Source: Agathobaculum desmolans ATCC 43058 (GTDB taxonomy: Bacteria; Bacillota; Clostridia; Oscillospirales; Butyricicoccaceae). Taken from it: DNA of 34,551 bases. The position numbers were made by a program, and so were the translations under genes. The notes under the pieces were generated by a model that worked only from the letters and a program-made list of their open reading frames with translations, searched no databases and had not been told where the DNA came from. Shown here piece by piece: positions 16,802 to 24,520 of this stretch (its first letter is position 1; the number at the start of each line of letters is the position of its first letter). Where the stretch lies: assembly GCF_000701665.1 (NCBI RefSeq), contig NZ_KL370811.1:1-34551 (forward strand). The letters run 5' to 3'.

Positions 16802-17284
16802 ATGGACGAAGCACAGTTTACGGACATTGTCCGCCGGTATCGGGATCACCTGTTTGCCATTGCATTCCAATATACCAAAAATGCCGCCGATGCGGACGAC
16901 ATGGCGCAGATTGCGCTTCTCAAATGCTATCAGGCAGCAGCCCCGTTCGAAAGCGAGGCACACATCCGCCACTGGCTCATCCGCGTAACGGTAAACGAAT
17001 GCAAGCGCTATCTGGTATCCCCGTGGCGGCGGTATACCGCGCCGATCGAGGACTACGCCGAAACGCTCGGCTTTGAAACGCCCGAGCAGTCCGCCCTGTT
17101 TCTGGCCGTGATGGATCTGCCGCAGAAGTACCGCGTTCCCATCCACCTGTATTATTATGAGGATTACTCGGTGCGCGAAATCGCCGGCATCCTCGGGATA
17201 CGGGAAAGTGCCGTGCAGACCCGCCTGCTGCGGGCCAGACGCAAACTCAAAGACAAGCTGGAGGGCGAAAACGATGCTGAATAA
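16802..17284 (+). CDS. ECF-type RNA polymerase sigma factor (first of two)
   Basis: A 160-residue sigma-70-family factor. Region 2 spans about residues 5-75 (FTDIVRRYRDHLFAIAFQYT, then ADADDMAQIALLKCYQA). Region 4 spans about 100-155, with a helix-turn-helix in DYSVREIAGILGIRESAVQ followed by RLLRARRKLKDKL. It would direct RNA polymerase to a small regulon, probably including its own operon. ATG 16802 has GGAG upstream; the ATG at 16757 lacks a site. The 3' end overlaps the next gene by 11 bp, as is usual for a sigma factor and its regulator. Confidence 0.9.
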   Translation: MDEAQFTDIVRRYRDHLFAIAFQYTKNAADADDMAQIALLKCYQAAAPFESEAHIRHWLIRVTVNECKRYLVSPWRRYTAPIEDYAETLGFETPEQSALFLAVMDLPQKYRVPIHLYYYEDYSVREIAGILGIRESAVQTRLLRARRKLKDKLEGENDAE

Positions 17285-17735
17285 AGAACAATATCAAGCA
17301 GCCTTTGCACATCTGCACGCCTCCGGCGCGCCAATCAGGCAGGAGGCCAAACTTATGAAAAAAGGACGCATCCGCAAAAGCGCGGCAATTACCGCCGCAG
17401 TCGCCGCACTCAGTATTACCGCCGCAGGCGCGGCCAACGCCGCCACGGACGGCGCGCTGCTGGAAAGCATCTGCGTTGCTTTCCGCTGCGAGGTGCAGGA
17501 TACACAGACCAATCCGGACGGCACAACCACCTATTCGGTCAAAGGCGAGGACGGCAGCGATATTGCCGTTACCGTCACCGGCGATCCGAACGCGCCGCGC
17601 GGCGTACTGGTAAACGGGGACGGTTCGGCGGACAGCCCGTCGTTTGACGTGCAGGTCAACGAGGACGGCTCGGTTACCGCAACGGAAAAGGACGCGGACA
17701 CCGCTTCTCCCGCACAGGAAGCTGCCGACCACTGA
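17274..17735 (+). CDS. Sigma-linked membrane or exported protein, putative anti-sigma partner
   Basis: A 153-residue protein overlapping the sigma gene by 11 bp. About 30 N-terminal residues could face the cytoplasm, and a hydrophobic Ala-rich segment covers about 36-57. The rest is acidic and extracytoplasmic, with repeated NxDGS/NEDGS-type motifs (NPDGTTTYSV, NGDGSADS, NEDGSVTATE). Two starts have good ribosome-binding sites. ATG 17274 gives a membrane-anchored form. ATG 17355 (AGGAGG 8 bases upstream) gives a classical signal peptide ending AAGAANA and an exported form. No catalytic motif is seen. The anti-sigma role is inferred from position. Confidence 0.65.
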   Translation: MLNKEQYQAAFAHLHASGAPIRQEAKLMKKGRIRKSAAITAAVAALSITAAGAANAATDGALLESICVAFRCEVQDTQTNPDGTTTYSVKGEDGSDIAVTVTGDPNAPRGVLVNGDGSADSPSFDVQVNEDGSVTATEKDADTASPAQEAADH

Positions 17736-17749
17736 CCGTTTTACCCAAC

Positions 17750-17788
17750 ACAGCAGTAAGCGGACGCAATGCGTCCGCTTACTGCTGT
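17750..17788 (+). terminator. 39-bp near-perfect palindrome after the sigma operon
   Basis: Arms of 19 bp (17750-17768 and 17770-17788) are perfectly complementary around one base; the centre reads CGCAATGCG. It starts 15 bp after the stop at 17735 and ends 24 bp before the next promoter. No T-run follows on the plus strand, so termination is likely but not proven. Confidence 0.55.
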
Positions 17789-17811
17789 TCCGCACCGGCT
17801 TTCGTCAAGAA

Positions 17812-17840
17812 TTGACTTTGCTTCTTCCGTGCACTATAAT
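17812..17840 (+). promoter_or_regulatory. Promoter of the zinc alcohol dehydrogenase gene
   Basis: TTGACT (17812-17817), a 17-bp spacer, TATAAT (17835-17840). It gives a short leader of about 20 nt ending in GGAAGGAG before the ATG at 17868. Confidence 0.85.
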
Positions 17841-17867
17841 AAAGGAAATCGGAAGGAGCAGTGAACT

Positions 17868-18902
17868 ATGCTTGCATACACCTATATAGAGCCGGGCCGT
17901 TTTGCCCTGCGCAACAAGCCGGTACCGACCCTATGCGACCCGCGTGACGCAATCGTCCGCGTGACAATGGCCAGCATCTGCACCAGCGATCTGCACATCA
18001 AACACGGCTCGGTGCCGCGTGCCGTTCCCGGCGTAACCGTCGGGCACGAAATGGTCGGCGTGGTCGAGCAGGTGGGTGAAGCCGTCACCGCCGTACACCC
18101 CGGCGACCGGGTCACTGTGAATGTAGAAACCTTCTGCGGTCACTGCTTTTTCTGCCGGAACGGCTATGTCAACAACTGCACCGATCCCAACGGCGGCTGG
18201 GCGCTCGGCTGCCGGATCGACGGCGGGCAGGCGGAATACGTCCGCGTTCCTTATGCCGATCAGGGGCTGAACCGCATCCCGAAGGGCGTTTCCGACCGGC
18301 AGGCGCTGTTTGTGGGCGATGTGCTCGCCACCGGCTACTGGGCCGCCCGCATTTCCGATATCAAGCCCGAGGATACCGTACTCATCATCGGCGCCGGGCC
18401 GACCGGCATCTGCACCCTGCTGTGCGCCCTGCTGCACCAACCCCGCCGCATCATCGTATGCGAGCAGGATCCCGCGCGGCTGCGCTTCCTGCAAACGCAC
18501 TATCCCGATGTGCTGACCGTTACCCCGGCGCATGCGCTGGAATTTGTGCGCCGCAACAGTGGTCACGGCGGAGCGGATGTAGTGCTCGAGGTCGCCGGCA
18601 CGGCGGACAGCTTCCGCCTTGCGTGGGAATGTGCCCGGCCGAATGCAACAGTCACTATTGTGGCGCTGTATGATACCCCGCAGGTGCTTCCGCTGCCCGA
18701 TATGTACGGCAAAAACCTGACCTTCAAAACCGGCGGTGTGGATGGCTGTGACTGCGATACGCTGCTGCGGCTGATTGCCTCCGGCGAGATCGATACTACC
18801 CCGCTCATCACGCATATCTTCCCCCTGCAGGAGATCGATGCGGCTTACGCCCTGTTTGAGGGCAAGCGCGACCATGTAATGAAGGTTGCCGTTACCATGT
18901 AA
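17868..18902 (+). CDS. Zinc-dependent medium-chain alcohol/polyol dehydrogenase
   Basis: A 344-residue MDR-superfamily oxidoreductase. The catalytic zinc site is suggested by CTSDLH (about residue 38) and GHEMVGVVEQVG. The structural zinc lobe has the four-cysteine pattern CGHCFFCRNGYVNNC. The Rossmann NAD(P) site is IIGAGPTGICTLL (about 173-186). Overall it resembles threonine/sorbitol/alcohol dehydrogenases, which interconvert an alcohol and a carbonyl with NAD(P). The exact substrate cannot be read from sequence. It has its own strong promoter and terminator, so it is a single-gene unit. Confidence 0.9.
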   Translation: MLAYTYIEPGRFALRNKPVPTLCDPRDAIVRVTMASICTSDLHIKHGSVPRAVPGVTVGHEMVGVVEQVGEAVTAVHPGDRVTVNVETFCGHCFFCRNGYVNNCTDPNGGWALGCRIDGGQAEYVRVPYADQGLNRIPKGVSDRQALFVGDVLATGYWAARISDIKPEDTVLIIGAGPTGICTLLCALLHQPRRIIVCEQDPARLRFLQTHYPDVLTVTPAHALEFVRRNSGHGGADVVLEVAGTADSFRLAWECARPNATVTIVALYDTPQVLPLPDMYGKNLTFKTGGVDGCDCDTLLRLIASGEIDTTPLITHIFPLQEIDAAYALFEGKRDHVMKVAVTM

Positions 18903-18905
18903 CCG

Positions 18906-18936
18906 AAGGCACAGGCCGCAATGCGGTCTGTGCCTT
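18906..18936 (+). terminator. Terminator hairpin after the alcohol dehydrogenase gene
   Basis: Arms 18906-18920 and 18922-18936 (AAGGCACAGGCCGCA and its partner, one G-U pair) surround the centre CGCAATGCG. It begins 3 bp after the stop codon; only a short T-run (CCTTT) follows. Confidence 0.6.
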
Positions 18937-19053
18937 TCCGCTGATCTGCGCCTGCTGCCCGATCCCGCGTTACTTTGTCCTGCATGACAGGCTGTAGCCT
19001 GCGATTGGATTTTATTGTTTTCTCAGGTAAATATTGCATCATGGCGCAATTTG

Positions 19054-19082
19054 TTGTAAGCTTAATACAGCGTCAGTATACA
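19054..19082 (+). promoter_or_regulatory. Possible promoter of the gtrB-gtrA-GT-C cassette
   Basis: TTGTAA (19054-19059), a 17-bp spacer, TATACA (19077-19082), in an AT-rich stretch. The 287-bp gap before gtrB holds this promoter and a leader of about 100 nt; I see no gene in it. Confidence 0.4.
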
Positions 19083-19189
19083 TGATTTCCCCTGTGCAGA
19101 TGATATATGGAACTTTTTCAGATGCATTACGTTATTTTACAGGACATATATCCTGCCAGCCCGCTCCCGCATATACCGAGGTGATAAAT

Positions 19190-20125
19190 TTGTCCGCAAA
19201 AACGCTGGGGATCGTGATCCCCGCCTTTAACGAAGAAAAAACACTTTATCAAAATATGCAGAAATTAACACAGGTCTTGTCCGGCGACCGGATCGATCAC
19301 CGCATCCTGCTGGTCGATGACGGATCAAGCGACGGCACGTGGGAGGTGATCGCGCGTCTGACCGCCGAAAGCAGCCGGTTTTCTGCTATCCGGTTTGCAC
19401 GCAATTTCGGCAAGGAGGTTGCGCTGTGTGCCGGTCTGCGCGCCGTTTCCGGTGATTATGTGCTGATCATGGATTCCGATTTACAGCATCCGCCGCGTTA
19501 TATCAAGGATATGATCGCGCTGCTCGAACGCTCGGGCGCAGATATCGTCGATGGCGTCAAAGCGTCGCGCGGGCGCGAAAACCCGCTTTACAAATGCTGC
19601 GCTTCCGCCTTTTACGGTCTGTTCCGCCGGGTAACCGGGATCGACCTGCGTAATTCATCGGATTTCAAGCTGCTGCGGCGTCCGGTGGTCAATGCGATCA
19701 ACGCATTGGATGAAAGCCATGTTTTCTTCCGCGGGCTGGTTTCCTGGGTCGGTTTTAAGCACGAAACCTTTTCCTTCTCCGTGGATGAGCGCATCGGGGA
19801 TACCAGCCGCTTCTCCCTGTCCCGTCTGATCCGCCTGTCGCTGGATGCCACACTTTCCTATACCAGCAAGCCGCTGTACTTTACCGCGCTGGCCGGCGGG
19901 ATTTTCCTGCTGTTCGCACTCATACTCGGCATTCAAACACTGTACACCTTCTTTTCCGGCAGTGCCGTAAGCGGCTTTACAACGGTCATCCTGCTTCTGC
20001 TGGTGATCGGCGCGATCCTGTGCGCCTCACTCGGTATTCTGGGCGCCTATGTCGCCCGCATCTATGATGAAGTGAAGCACCGGCCGCAATATATTATTTC
20101 GGAGCAAAAAACACATGAAGAATAA
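19190..20125 (+). CDS. gtrB: Family 2 polyprenyl-phosphate glycosyltransferase (GtrB-like)
   Basis: A 311-residue enzyme. The start is the TTG at 19190, preceded by GAGGTGA with 6-nt spacing; the ATG at 19034 has no ribosome-binding site and precedes unrelated residues. The GT-A catalytic domain shows VIPAFNEEKTL, LLVDDGSSDGTWE and the metal/nucleotide-binding MDSDLQHPP. Two C-terminal membrane helices lie at about 230-255 and 265-295. The class transfers a sugar from a nucleotide donor to undecaprenyl phosphate on the inner membrane face, for flipping and use outside. The 3' end overlaps gtrA by 11 bp. Confidence 0.9.
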   Translation: MSAKTLGIVIPAFNEEKTLYQNMQKLTQVLSGDRIDHRILLVDDGSSDGTWEVIARLTAESSRFSAIRFARNFGKEVALCAGLRAVSGDYVLIMDSDLQHPPRYIKDMIALLERSGADIVDGVKASRGRENPLYKCCASAFYGLFRRVTGIDLRNSSDFKLLRRPVVNAINALDESHVFFRGLVSWVGFKHETFSFSVDERIGDTSRFSLSRLIRLSLDATLSYTSKPLYFTALAGGIFLLFALILGIQTLYTFFSGSAVSGFTTVILLLLVIGAILCASLGILGAYVARIYDEVKHRPQYIISEQKTHEE

Positions 20126-20522
20126 CCTGTGGGAGCTGATCCGCTACGGTGTGATCGGCGTTTTGACGACCGTGGTCAACTTCGCGGTATTTTACCTGTT
20201 CGAGTCCGTTCTTGCGGTCAATGCCAATCTGGCCAACGTGATCTCGGTCATCTGTGCGGTAATATTTGCCTATATCACCAATAAACAATTTGTTTTTCGC
20301 AGCCACTGCCCTTCTTTTCGCGCACTTTGGCGGGAAGCGTTTTCCTTTTTCTCGGCGCGCGGCATCACTATGCTGATCGAAGTCGGCGGCGTTTTTCTGG
20401 CAACCACGGTATTGCATTGCAATGCCATGCTGTCCAAAGCTGCGATCAATGTTATCGTACTGGTTTTGAACTATATTTTTTCCAAATGCTTTGTCTTTCA
20501 AAAGGGGGAATCCGGCAAATGA
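20115..20522 (+). CDS. gtrA: GtrA family membrane protein, putative lipid-sugar flippase
   Basis: A 135-residue protein with four hydrophobic helices and the GtrA signature (ELIRYGVIGVLTTVVNFAVF at the start; ICAVIFAYITNKQFVF in the middle; FVFQKG near the end). GtrA proteins are thought to help move undecaprenyl-linked sugars across the membrane. It overlaps gtrB upstream and the GT-C gene downstream (4 bp), so the three genes form one translationally coupled cassette. Confidence 0.9.
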   Translation: MKNNLWELIRYGVIGVLTTVVNFAVFYLFESVLAVNANLANVISVICAVIFAYITNKQFVFRSHCPSFRALWREAFSFFSARGITMLIEVGGVFLATTVLHCNAMLSKAAINVIVLVLNYIFSKCFVFQKGESGK

Positions 20523-22084
20523 AGGAAACCAAAGCAGCAAAAATACTATCTGTTTCGCTCTATGCGCTGCTGTTTGCCGCGGCCTTTCTGATCTGCGCCC
20601 AGATATTCCCCTACGGGGATGATTTTTTCTACGGTATTTTCACCAAAGAAGGATTCTCCCGCTTTATCGAGCGCCATATCGAGCACTACCAGCTTGCAAA
20701 CGGCCGTGTGATCGTCCATTTACTGGCCACCTTTTTCCTCGGGCAAAACCTTTGGCTCTGGCGGATCGTCAACACGCTCTCGCTTGTGCTGTGCGCCGCG
20801 CTTATCCTCCGGATCGCACAGCCCGCACCGCACGACCGGCCGCTGTGCCTTGCACTGGTCAGTGCGGTATTTTTAACACTCAGCCCGCAGATCACCCGGC
20901 AGAGCATTTATTGGCTCACCGGATCGTTTAACTATCTCTATCCCATGCTGATCCTGCTGGCCTACTGGCGGGTCTTGCAGCGCGGGCTGCAAACACCGTC
21001 CAAGCTGCGCTGGCTGCCTGTATTCGCCTTTTTTGCCGCCGCCACAACCGAGCAGGGCGGACTGATGTGCATCGGCGTGACATTGCTTCTGCTGCTGGAT
21101 GAAGCGCTGCTGCAAAAAAAGCGTATCCGTCCGGCGCATGGCATTGCACTTTTGACCGCCGCAGCCGGACTGCTGACCGTTCTGCTGGCGCCCGGCGTGG
21201 CAAACCGCGTGGAAATGACCGACAGCCCGGCATCCGGCGGACTGTTTTCGCTGATCTTCTACAATCTGCGCGCGCAGGGCGAGGTTTTGTTTTTCGATCC
21301 TTATGTGCGCATCGTGCACATGGGAATGCTGTCACTTGCGGTATTCTTCCTGTTTCGGCACGCGCAGAATACGCCGCAGGGCCGTACACGCATCATCCGT
21401 TTGTGCGGTGCGGTTTTCGGCGCAGCCGCGCTGCTCTGTTATTGCTGCGTTCCGGCCGATCTGCAGCAGGCATCCCGTCTCACTGCTGCGGTGGCGCTGA
21501 CCGGCTACCTGACCGCACTGTTCTGGTCAGCCATCGCTATGCTGCGGCAAACGCGGGACAGCACCCCCCTGATCATCCTCATCCTCGCGTTCGGCTCCCA
21601 ACTGGCCATGACCGTTTCCCCGGTCGCCGGACCGCGCACGATGACGAGCTTTCTCTTTATGGCTGCGCTGTTTCTGGCAAAGGCCGGCGCACTGACTGCC
21701 GGTTCCGGCTCGGCCGGTGTGTTCGGCACGGTATTCTGCACCCTGCTGGGACAGCCCTACCTTGCGGTGCTGACCCTTCCCTCGGTTTGTACAACGGCCG
21801 CCGGAAAAAGCCGCCTGATCCGGTATCTTGCCATCCTGCCGATCCTGCTCACCTCGCTGTTCTGCTGGCAGGATACGTATACACACACCGCGCAGAATGC
21901 GCAGGTATACCGCGAAAATATCGCTGCCATCCATGCATACAGCGGTACGGGCACGCTGATACAGAAAAAGCTTCCCTTTGACGGCTATGCATGGGCTATG
22001 CCCTACCATAACGCCTATTATGACCCATACTATAACCTCTTTTTCGATCTGCCGATGGATACCGATATCCAATGGATTCCGTAA
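20519..22084 (+). CDS. Polytopic GT-C-like glycosyltransferase (DUF6056-like), third Gtr component
   Basis: A 521-residue membrane protein with about ten or more helices and a hydrophilic C-terminus. Near the N-terminus it has an acidic motif after the first helix (YGDDFFYG) and then an ANGRVIVH motif. The middle YWLTGSFNYLYP resembles DUF6056 proteins, which I recall as GT-C-like. The place after gtrB and gtrA matches the serotype-specific glucosyltransferase of phage gtr operons. It also matches the YfhO and GacL type enzymes of Gram-positives. It would move a sugar from the lipid carrier to an external polymer. Sugar and acceptor are unknown. ATG 20519 is chosen for the overlap with gtrA. 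Confidence 0.7.
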   Translation: MKETKAAKILSVSLYALLFAAAFLICAQIFPYGDDFFYGIFTKEGFSRFIERHIEHYQLANGRVIVHLLATFFLGQNLWLWRIVNTLSLVLCAALILRIAQPAPHDRPLCLALVSAVFLTLSPQITRQSIYWLTGSFNYLYPMLILLAYWRVLQRGLQTPSKLRWLPVFAFFAAATTEQGGLMCIGVTLLLLLDEALLQKKRIRPAHGIALLTAAAGLLTVLLAPGVANRVEMTDSPASGGLFSLIFYNLRAQGEVLFFDPYVRIVHMGMLSLAVFFLFRHAQNTPQGRTRIIRLCGAVFGAAALLCYCCVPADLQQASRLTAAVALTGYLTALFWSAIAMLRQTRDSTPLIILILAFGSQLAMTVSPVAGPRTMTSFLFMAALFLAKAGALTAGSGSAGVFGTVFCTLLGQPYLAVLTLPSVCTTAAGKSRLIRYLAILPILLTSLFCWQDTYTHTAQNAQVYRENIAAIHAYSGTGTLIQKKLPFDGYAWAMPYHNAYYDPYYNLFFDLPMDTDIQWIP

Positions 22085-22167
22085 ACCAGCCGTCATGCGC
22101 CCGCTCCGCATACAAAACGGCTCCGCCCGCATTTTTCACCGGCAGCGGCGCTTTCGATCATATCCCC

Positions 22168-22204
22168 ATGAAAAAAGTCAGGCACATGGCCTGACTTTTT
22201 TCAT
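22168..22204. terminator. Bidirectional terminator between the gtr cassette and hydrogenase
   Basis: Perfect 16-bp arms (22168-22183 and 22189-22204) of ATGAAAAAAGTCAGGC type enclose loop ACATG, with T-runs on both strands. It serves two convergent transcripts: the gtr cassette (plus) and the hydrogenase gene (minus). The core differs from the hairpin at 7084-7102 by one base. Confidence 0.85.
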
Positions 22205-22245
22205 TTGCACGGCAAATGCTGTCTTACACGCACTGCCGCCGTTAT

Positions 22246-23769
22246 TTAATCGACCAGCTTGTCCAATTCCTTGACATGCTCCGTGCCGGTCGCGCTCTGG
22301 TGCTCTGCCTGCTTGGCATACATATTCACGGCTACCGCCGACTTTTTGATCGACTGCATCGTGCCCGCACCGGCCACACAGCCGCCCGGACAAGCCATGC
22401 CCTCGAGCAGATAGCCGTCGTACTTACCGGCCTTGGCCGCCATGATCATCTTGCGGCACTCACGCAGACCCTCCGCGTTGGCCACCTTGACCTCGCGCTC
22501 CGGGTACTTCTCCTTAATGACATTGATAACCGCCTGCGCCACGCCGCCCGATACTGCAAAGTTGCGGCCGTCGGTCGAAGCGTCGTTGATGCCGTGCGGA
22601 TCTTCCTCAAGCGCGGCCACATCGACATGGCGGGCATCGAAAATACCGGTCATTTCCTCAAAGGTCAGCACAAAGTCAACCTCGCTGCGGACGTCCTTCC
22701 GCATAGCTTCCAGCTTTTTCGCCGCGCAGGGGCCGATGAAAGCGACCTTGGCATCCGGATAGTGGTGCTTGACCAAACGCGCGGTCAGCGTCATCGGGGT
22801 GAGCGCCATGGAGATATTCTTCGCCTGATCCGGGAACATTTTTTTCGCCATGACCGACCACGCCGGACAGCACGAAGTACCCATGTAAGGCAGTTCCTCC
22901 GGCACCTCGCGGATAAAGTCCTCCGCCTCCTGCGCGGCGCACAGATCCGCGCCGATCGCCACCTCGATGATATCCGCAAAGCCAAGCTGCTTCATCGCGG
23001 CGCGCAGCTTGCCCGGCGTAACCTTGGGGCCGAACTGGCCGACAAACGCCGGCGCGACTGCCGCGTACACGCGCTCGCCCGCCTGGATCGCACGGATCAC
23101 CTGGAAGATCTGCGACTTGTCCGCAATCGCGCCGAACGGACAGTTGACCAGACACATGCCGCAGGATACACACTTTTCGTAATCGATATCCGCCTTGCCG
23201 TTCTTGTCGCTGCGGATCGCGTCCACACCGCAGGCGGCGGCACACGGACGCTCCTGCCGGATGATCGCATGATACGAGCACACATCTACGCAGCGGCCGC
23301 ACTTGATGCACTTTTCCTGATCGATATGCGAACGGCCGTTATACCGGTCGAGCGTGATCGCATCCTTGGGGCAGACCTCCACACAGGGATGTGCCAGACA
23401 GCCCTGGCAGCCGTCGGTCACCATGATCTCGTTCTCCTTGCAGGCATTGCATGCAAACTTGATGATATTGATCAGCGGCGGCGTGTAATACGTCTCCTCG
23501 CGTGTCGCAGCGTCGATATTATCCGACAGCGGCGAATGCTCCGCTGCGCTGCGGCAGGGCAGGCCCATCGCCAAACGGAGCCGCTCGCCGACAATGGCGC
23601 GCTCCAGAAAAATATCGTTGCGGAAGTTGCCGATCTCACCCGGTATGATTTCATACGGCAGGGCTTCAATACGGCGGCCGGTCGGCCACTCGGTATGGTA
23701 GGCCATACGCGCTACCTCGCGGAAGATCCGCCGGCGGATCTCCTGAATGCGGGTTTCTACGCCTCTCAT
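22246..23769 (-). CDS. [FeFe] hydrogenase, monomeric, group-B-like
   Basis: A 507-residue iron hydrogenase. The N-terminal half has many cysteines: CNACKENEIMVTDGCQGC with HPCVEVCP, CIKCGRCVDVC with CAAAC, and CVSCGMCLVNCP, consistent with several [4Fe-4S] clusters. The catalytic domain carries TSCCPAW (298-304), GPCAAKK (346-352) and EGMACPGGC (456-464), which hold the H-cluster. GPC instead of MPC and the short cysteine-rich N-terminus fit group B rather than the classical group A enzyme. It should reduce protons or oxidise H2 with an electron carrier such as ferredoxin. No maturation genes (hydE/F/G) are nearby. It stands alone behind its own control region. Confidence 0.9.
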   Translation of the reverse strand: MRGVETRIQEIRRRIFREVARMAYHTEWPTGRRIEALPYEIIPGEIGNFRNDIFLERAIVGERLRLAMGLPCRSAAEHSPLSDNIDAATREETYYTPPLINIIKFACNACKENEIMVTDGCQGCLAHPCVEVCPKDAITLDRYNGRSHIDQEKCIKCGRCVDVCSYHAIIRQERPCAAACGVDAIRSDKNGKADIDYEKCVSCGMCLVNCPFGAIADKSQIFQVIRAIQAGERVYAAVAPAFVGQFGPKVTPGKLRAAMKQLGFADIIEVAIGADLCAAQEAEDFIREVPEELPYMGTSCCPAWSVMAKKMFPDQAKNISMALTPMTLTARLVKHHYPDAKVAFIGPCAAKKLEAMRKDVRSEVDFVLTFEEMTGIFDARHVDVAALEEDPHGINDASTDGRNFAVSGGVAQAVINVIKEKYPEREVKVANAEGLRECRKMIMAAKAGKYDGYLLEGMACPGGCVAGAGTMQSIKKSAVAVNMYAKQAEHQSATGTEHVKELDKLVD

Positions 23770-23858
23770 AATATAAATATCCCCCTTGTATTCAAGTAAT
23801 TGTTTGGATGCAGGGCGGTATTTTGCCCATTTCGGCAGGGCAAACCATTCCTTCTATC

Positions 23859-23887
23859 AGCATACCGCATTCCGAAGCTAAAGTAAA
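23859..23887 (-). promoter_or_regulatory. Possible hydrogenase promoter
   Basis: Minus strand: TTTACT (23887-23882), a 17-bp spacer, TATGCT (23864-23859). It gives a leader of about 80 nt before the ATG at 23769. Confidence 0.4.
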
Positions 23888-23895
23888 GGTGCAAA

Positions 23896-23913
23896 TTGTA
23901 GAAAATTTAACAA
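23896..23913 (-). promoter_or_regulatory. Rex-like operator candidate
   Basis: Minus strand TTGTTAAATTTTCTACAA matches the Rex consensus TTGTTAA-N4-TTAACAA at 12 of 14 defined positions. Rex senses NADH/NAD and often controls fermentation and hydrogenase genes in Clostridia. The site lies just upstream of the proposed -35, and could equally relate to the plus-strand sigma promoter. Confidence 0.4.
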
Positions 23914-23947
23914 TTTTTCAGCGCAATTTTTTCGGCTCGTTCGGCTG

Positions 23948-23976
23948 TTGCCGCTGTCCGGCAAAAAGCGTATGAT
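23948..23976 (+). promoter_or_regulatory. Promoter of the second sigma-factor operon
   Basis: TTGCCG (23948-23953), a 17-bp spacer, TATGAT (23971-23976), about 50 bp before the sigma gene start. It is divergent from the hydrogenase promoter. Confidence 0.6.
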
Positions 23977-24034
23977 TTGTTTGTCACAAAACGCCTGCCC
24001 CATGTGTGTTCCGGGTGAAAGGAGATGATCGCCT

Positions 24035-24520
24035 ATGTATGAATGGACACAGGAAGCGGATGCCGCCCGCTTTGTCCGCACCTATGCCGACCTGATCCTG
24101 CGGCTGTGCCTGTCACATGGCCTGAACCGCGCGGACGCGCAGGATATCTGTCAGGAGCTGTTTATCAAGCTGCTCACCGGCCGCCGCCGCTTTTCCGGTG
24201 CGGAGCATGAAAAGGCATGGGTCATCCGCGCAGCGGGCAATGCCTGTAAAAATCTGCGGCGTGCCGCGCATCACAGCCGCCGTGCCGCCCTTGAGGAGGC
24301 CTGTACCGTTGCAGCGGACACGGGTGGCGAAAACGACGTGCTCGATGCCGTTCGCGCCTTACCGGAGCGATACCGCGCGGCAGCCGTCCTGCTCTGGATC
24401 GAGGGATACCCTCCCGATGAGGCCGCCCGTCTGCTCGGCATTTCACCCGCCGCGCTGCGCAAACGGATCGAACGCGCCAGAAAACAGATCAAAACCGAGC
24501 TGAAAGGAGTATTCACATGA
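24035..24520 (+). CDS. ECF-type RNA polymerase sigma factor (second of two)
   Basis: A 161-residue sigma-70-family protein. Region 2 contains LNRADAQDICQELFIKLLTG with the usual acidic DxxQE core motif. Region 4 contains YPPDEAARLLGISPAALRKR, a helix-turn-helix, followed by IERARKQIKTEL. ATG 24035 follows AAAGGAG. The 3' end overlaps the next gene by 4 bp (ATGA). It is only distantly similar to the sigma factor at 16802, so the two probably read different signals. Confidence 0.88.
   Translation: MYEWTQEADAARFVRTYADLILRLCLSHGLNRADAQDICQELFIKLLTGRRRFSGAEHEKAWVIRAAGNACKNLRRAAHHSRRAALEEACTVAADTGGENDVLDAVRALPERYRAAAVLLWIEGYPPDEAARLLGISPAALRKRIERARKQIKTELKGVFT

Noticed and set aside
22216-23799. 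527-codon plus-strand frame opposite the hydrogenase gene
   Set aside because: Antisense to a gene with unmistakable H-cluster motifs.
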